In this document: positions 5,725-6,102 of the stretch, one piece after another | Layout of the letters: each line of letters opens with the position of its first letter | Numbering within the stretch: position 1 is the stretch's first letter | NCBI GenBank assembly: GCA_046484845.1 | Contig: JAWOIB010000039.1 | Location: 1 to 6,102, forward strand | Direction: 5' to 3' | Origin: DSBX01 sp046484845 | GTDB lineage: Bacteria > Hydrothermota > Tepidihabitantia > Tepidihabitantales > Tepidihabitantaceae | Length of the DNA stretch: 6,102 nucleotides | The notes under the pieces: generated by a model | What the model was told of the DNA's origin: nothing | Seen by the model: the letters and a program-made list of their open reading frames with translations, nothing else | Databases searched by the model: none | Made by a program: the position numbers and the translations under genes

Positions 5725-5756
5725 GCCGCCGCCCGAAAGGGCGGCGGCTTCATTTC
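5725..5756 (+). terminator. Intrinsic terminator after tRNA-Pro
   Basis: GCCGCCGCCC (5725-5734) and GGGCGGCGGC (5739-5748) form a perfect 10-bp stem with a GAAA tetraloop, followed by the T-rich TTCATTTC (5749-5756). It starts 8 nt after the tRNA. The converging rplT stop lies just beyond at 5770. On the minus strand the hairpin is followed by ATTGCTATC, so termination in the rplT direction is likely weaker. Confidence 0.85.
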
Positions 5757-5769
5757 GGTGGGCGGGGAC

Positions 5770-6102
5770 TCAGCTCGCGGTCGGCTCTGCCAGCGCCTGC
5801 CGGGCGGTCTCGACCAGCCTGGCGAAATCCTCCGGCGACTGGATGGCCAGCTCGGAGATGACGCTACGGTCCAGCTCCACCCCGGCCTTGACCAGCCCGT
5901 GGATGAACCGGCTGTAGCTCATGTCCAGCGGCTCCAGCGCGGCGCCGATCCGGTTGATCCAGAGGGCGCGGTAGGTCCGCTTCTTCCGCTTCCGCTCGCG
6001 GTACGCGCTGATCAGCCCGTGCATCACCTGCAGTCGCGCCGGCCGGTACAGTCGGGAGCGCGCGCCCTGGTACCCGCTCGCCTGCGACAGCCAGCTCCGG
6101 CG
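5770..6102 (-). CDS. rplT: 50S ribosomal protein bL20, N-terminus outside the window
   Basis: The frame is open from the right edge to TGA (5772-5770), giving 110 visible residues. Family length is about 117-120, so roughly 8-10 N-terminal residues are missing. The match to bL20 is clear: GYQGARSRLYR near the visible start, then YRERKRKKRTYRALWINRI, then the globular end with SYSRFIHGLVKAGVELDRSV and FARLVETARQAL. bL20 binds 23S rRNA, is essential early in large-subunit assembly, and in several bacteria represses its own infC-rpmI-rplT operon. Those partners would lie to the right, outside the window. A GTG at 6027 could be mistaken for the start, but homology clearly continues upstream. The N-terminal RRSWLSQASGYQG is less basic than usual, where E. 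coli has RHKKILKQAKGYYG. Confidence 0.95.
   Translation of the reverse strand, partial: RRSWLSQASGYQGARSRLYRPARLQVMHGLISAYRERKRKKRTYRALWINRIGAALEPLDMSYSRFIHGLVKAGVELDRSVISELAIQSPEDFARLVETARQALAEPTAS

Noticed and set aside
1..6102. CRISPR array, insertion sequence or other mobile element
   Set aside because: No regularly spaced repeats, transposase, recombinase or terminal inverted repeats were found.

Overview
This is a GC-rich bacterial chromosomal segment. bL20 is a ribosomal protein found in bacteria, the promoters are sigma70-like, and GGGAG/GGAGG ribosome-binding sites precede the genes. The tRNA does not encode its CCA end. The phylum cannot be fixed from the sequence alone. Nothing indicates a plasmid, phage or insertion sequence.

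Left two-thirds (1-4405, minus strand): a probable four-gene operon, read right to left. It starts with a histone-deacetylase-superfamily enzyme (3377-4405). A GT4-type glycosyltransferase with a TTG start follows (2173-3327), then a Wzx-type polysaccharide flippase (761-2176). Last is a NodB/polysaccharide-deacetylase-like protein that runs off the left edge (1-764). The last three genes are joined by 4-bp GTGA/ATGA overlaps, so they are very likely translationally coupled. The glycosyltransferase, flippase and NodB-like protein suggest a surface-glycan or glycolipid pathway. The HDAC-fold enzyme at the head is the unexpected member.

Centre (4406-4619): a divergent control region. Facing left is a promoter with perfect TTGACA and TATAAT boxes. 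Facing right is TTGACC/TACAAT for etfA. Both have 16-bp spacers. An inverted repeat straddles the etfA -35 box, and both predicted leaders contain hairpins, one of which covers the HDAC ribosome-binding site.

Right part (4620-6102): etfA, the electron-transfer flavoprotein alpha subunit, is complete and has no etfB beside it in the window. It is followed by a tRNA-Pro(GGG) gene with its own promoter and a strong intrinsic terminator. Converging from the right is rplT (ribosomal protein bL20), lacking only a few N-terminal residues at the window edge.

No CRISPR, transposon or clearly new defence-type system was found. The best leads are the HDAC-headed glycan operon, the compact divergent control region, and the etfA gene separated from etfB.
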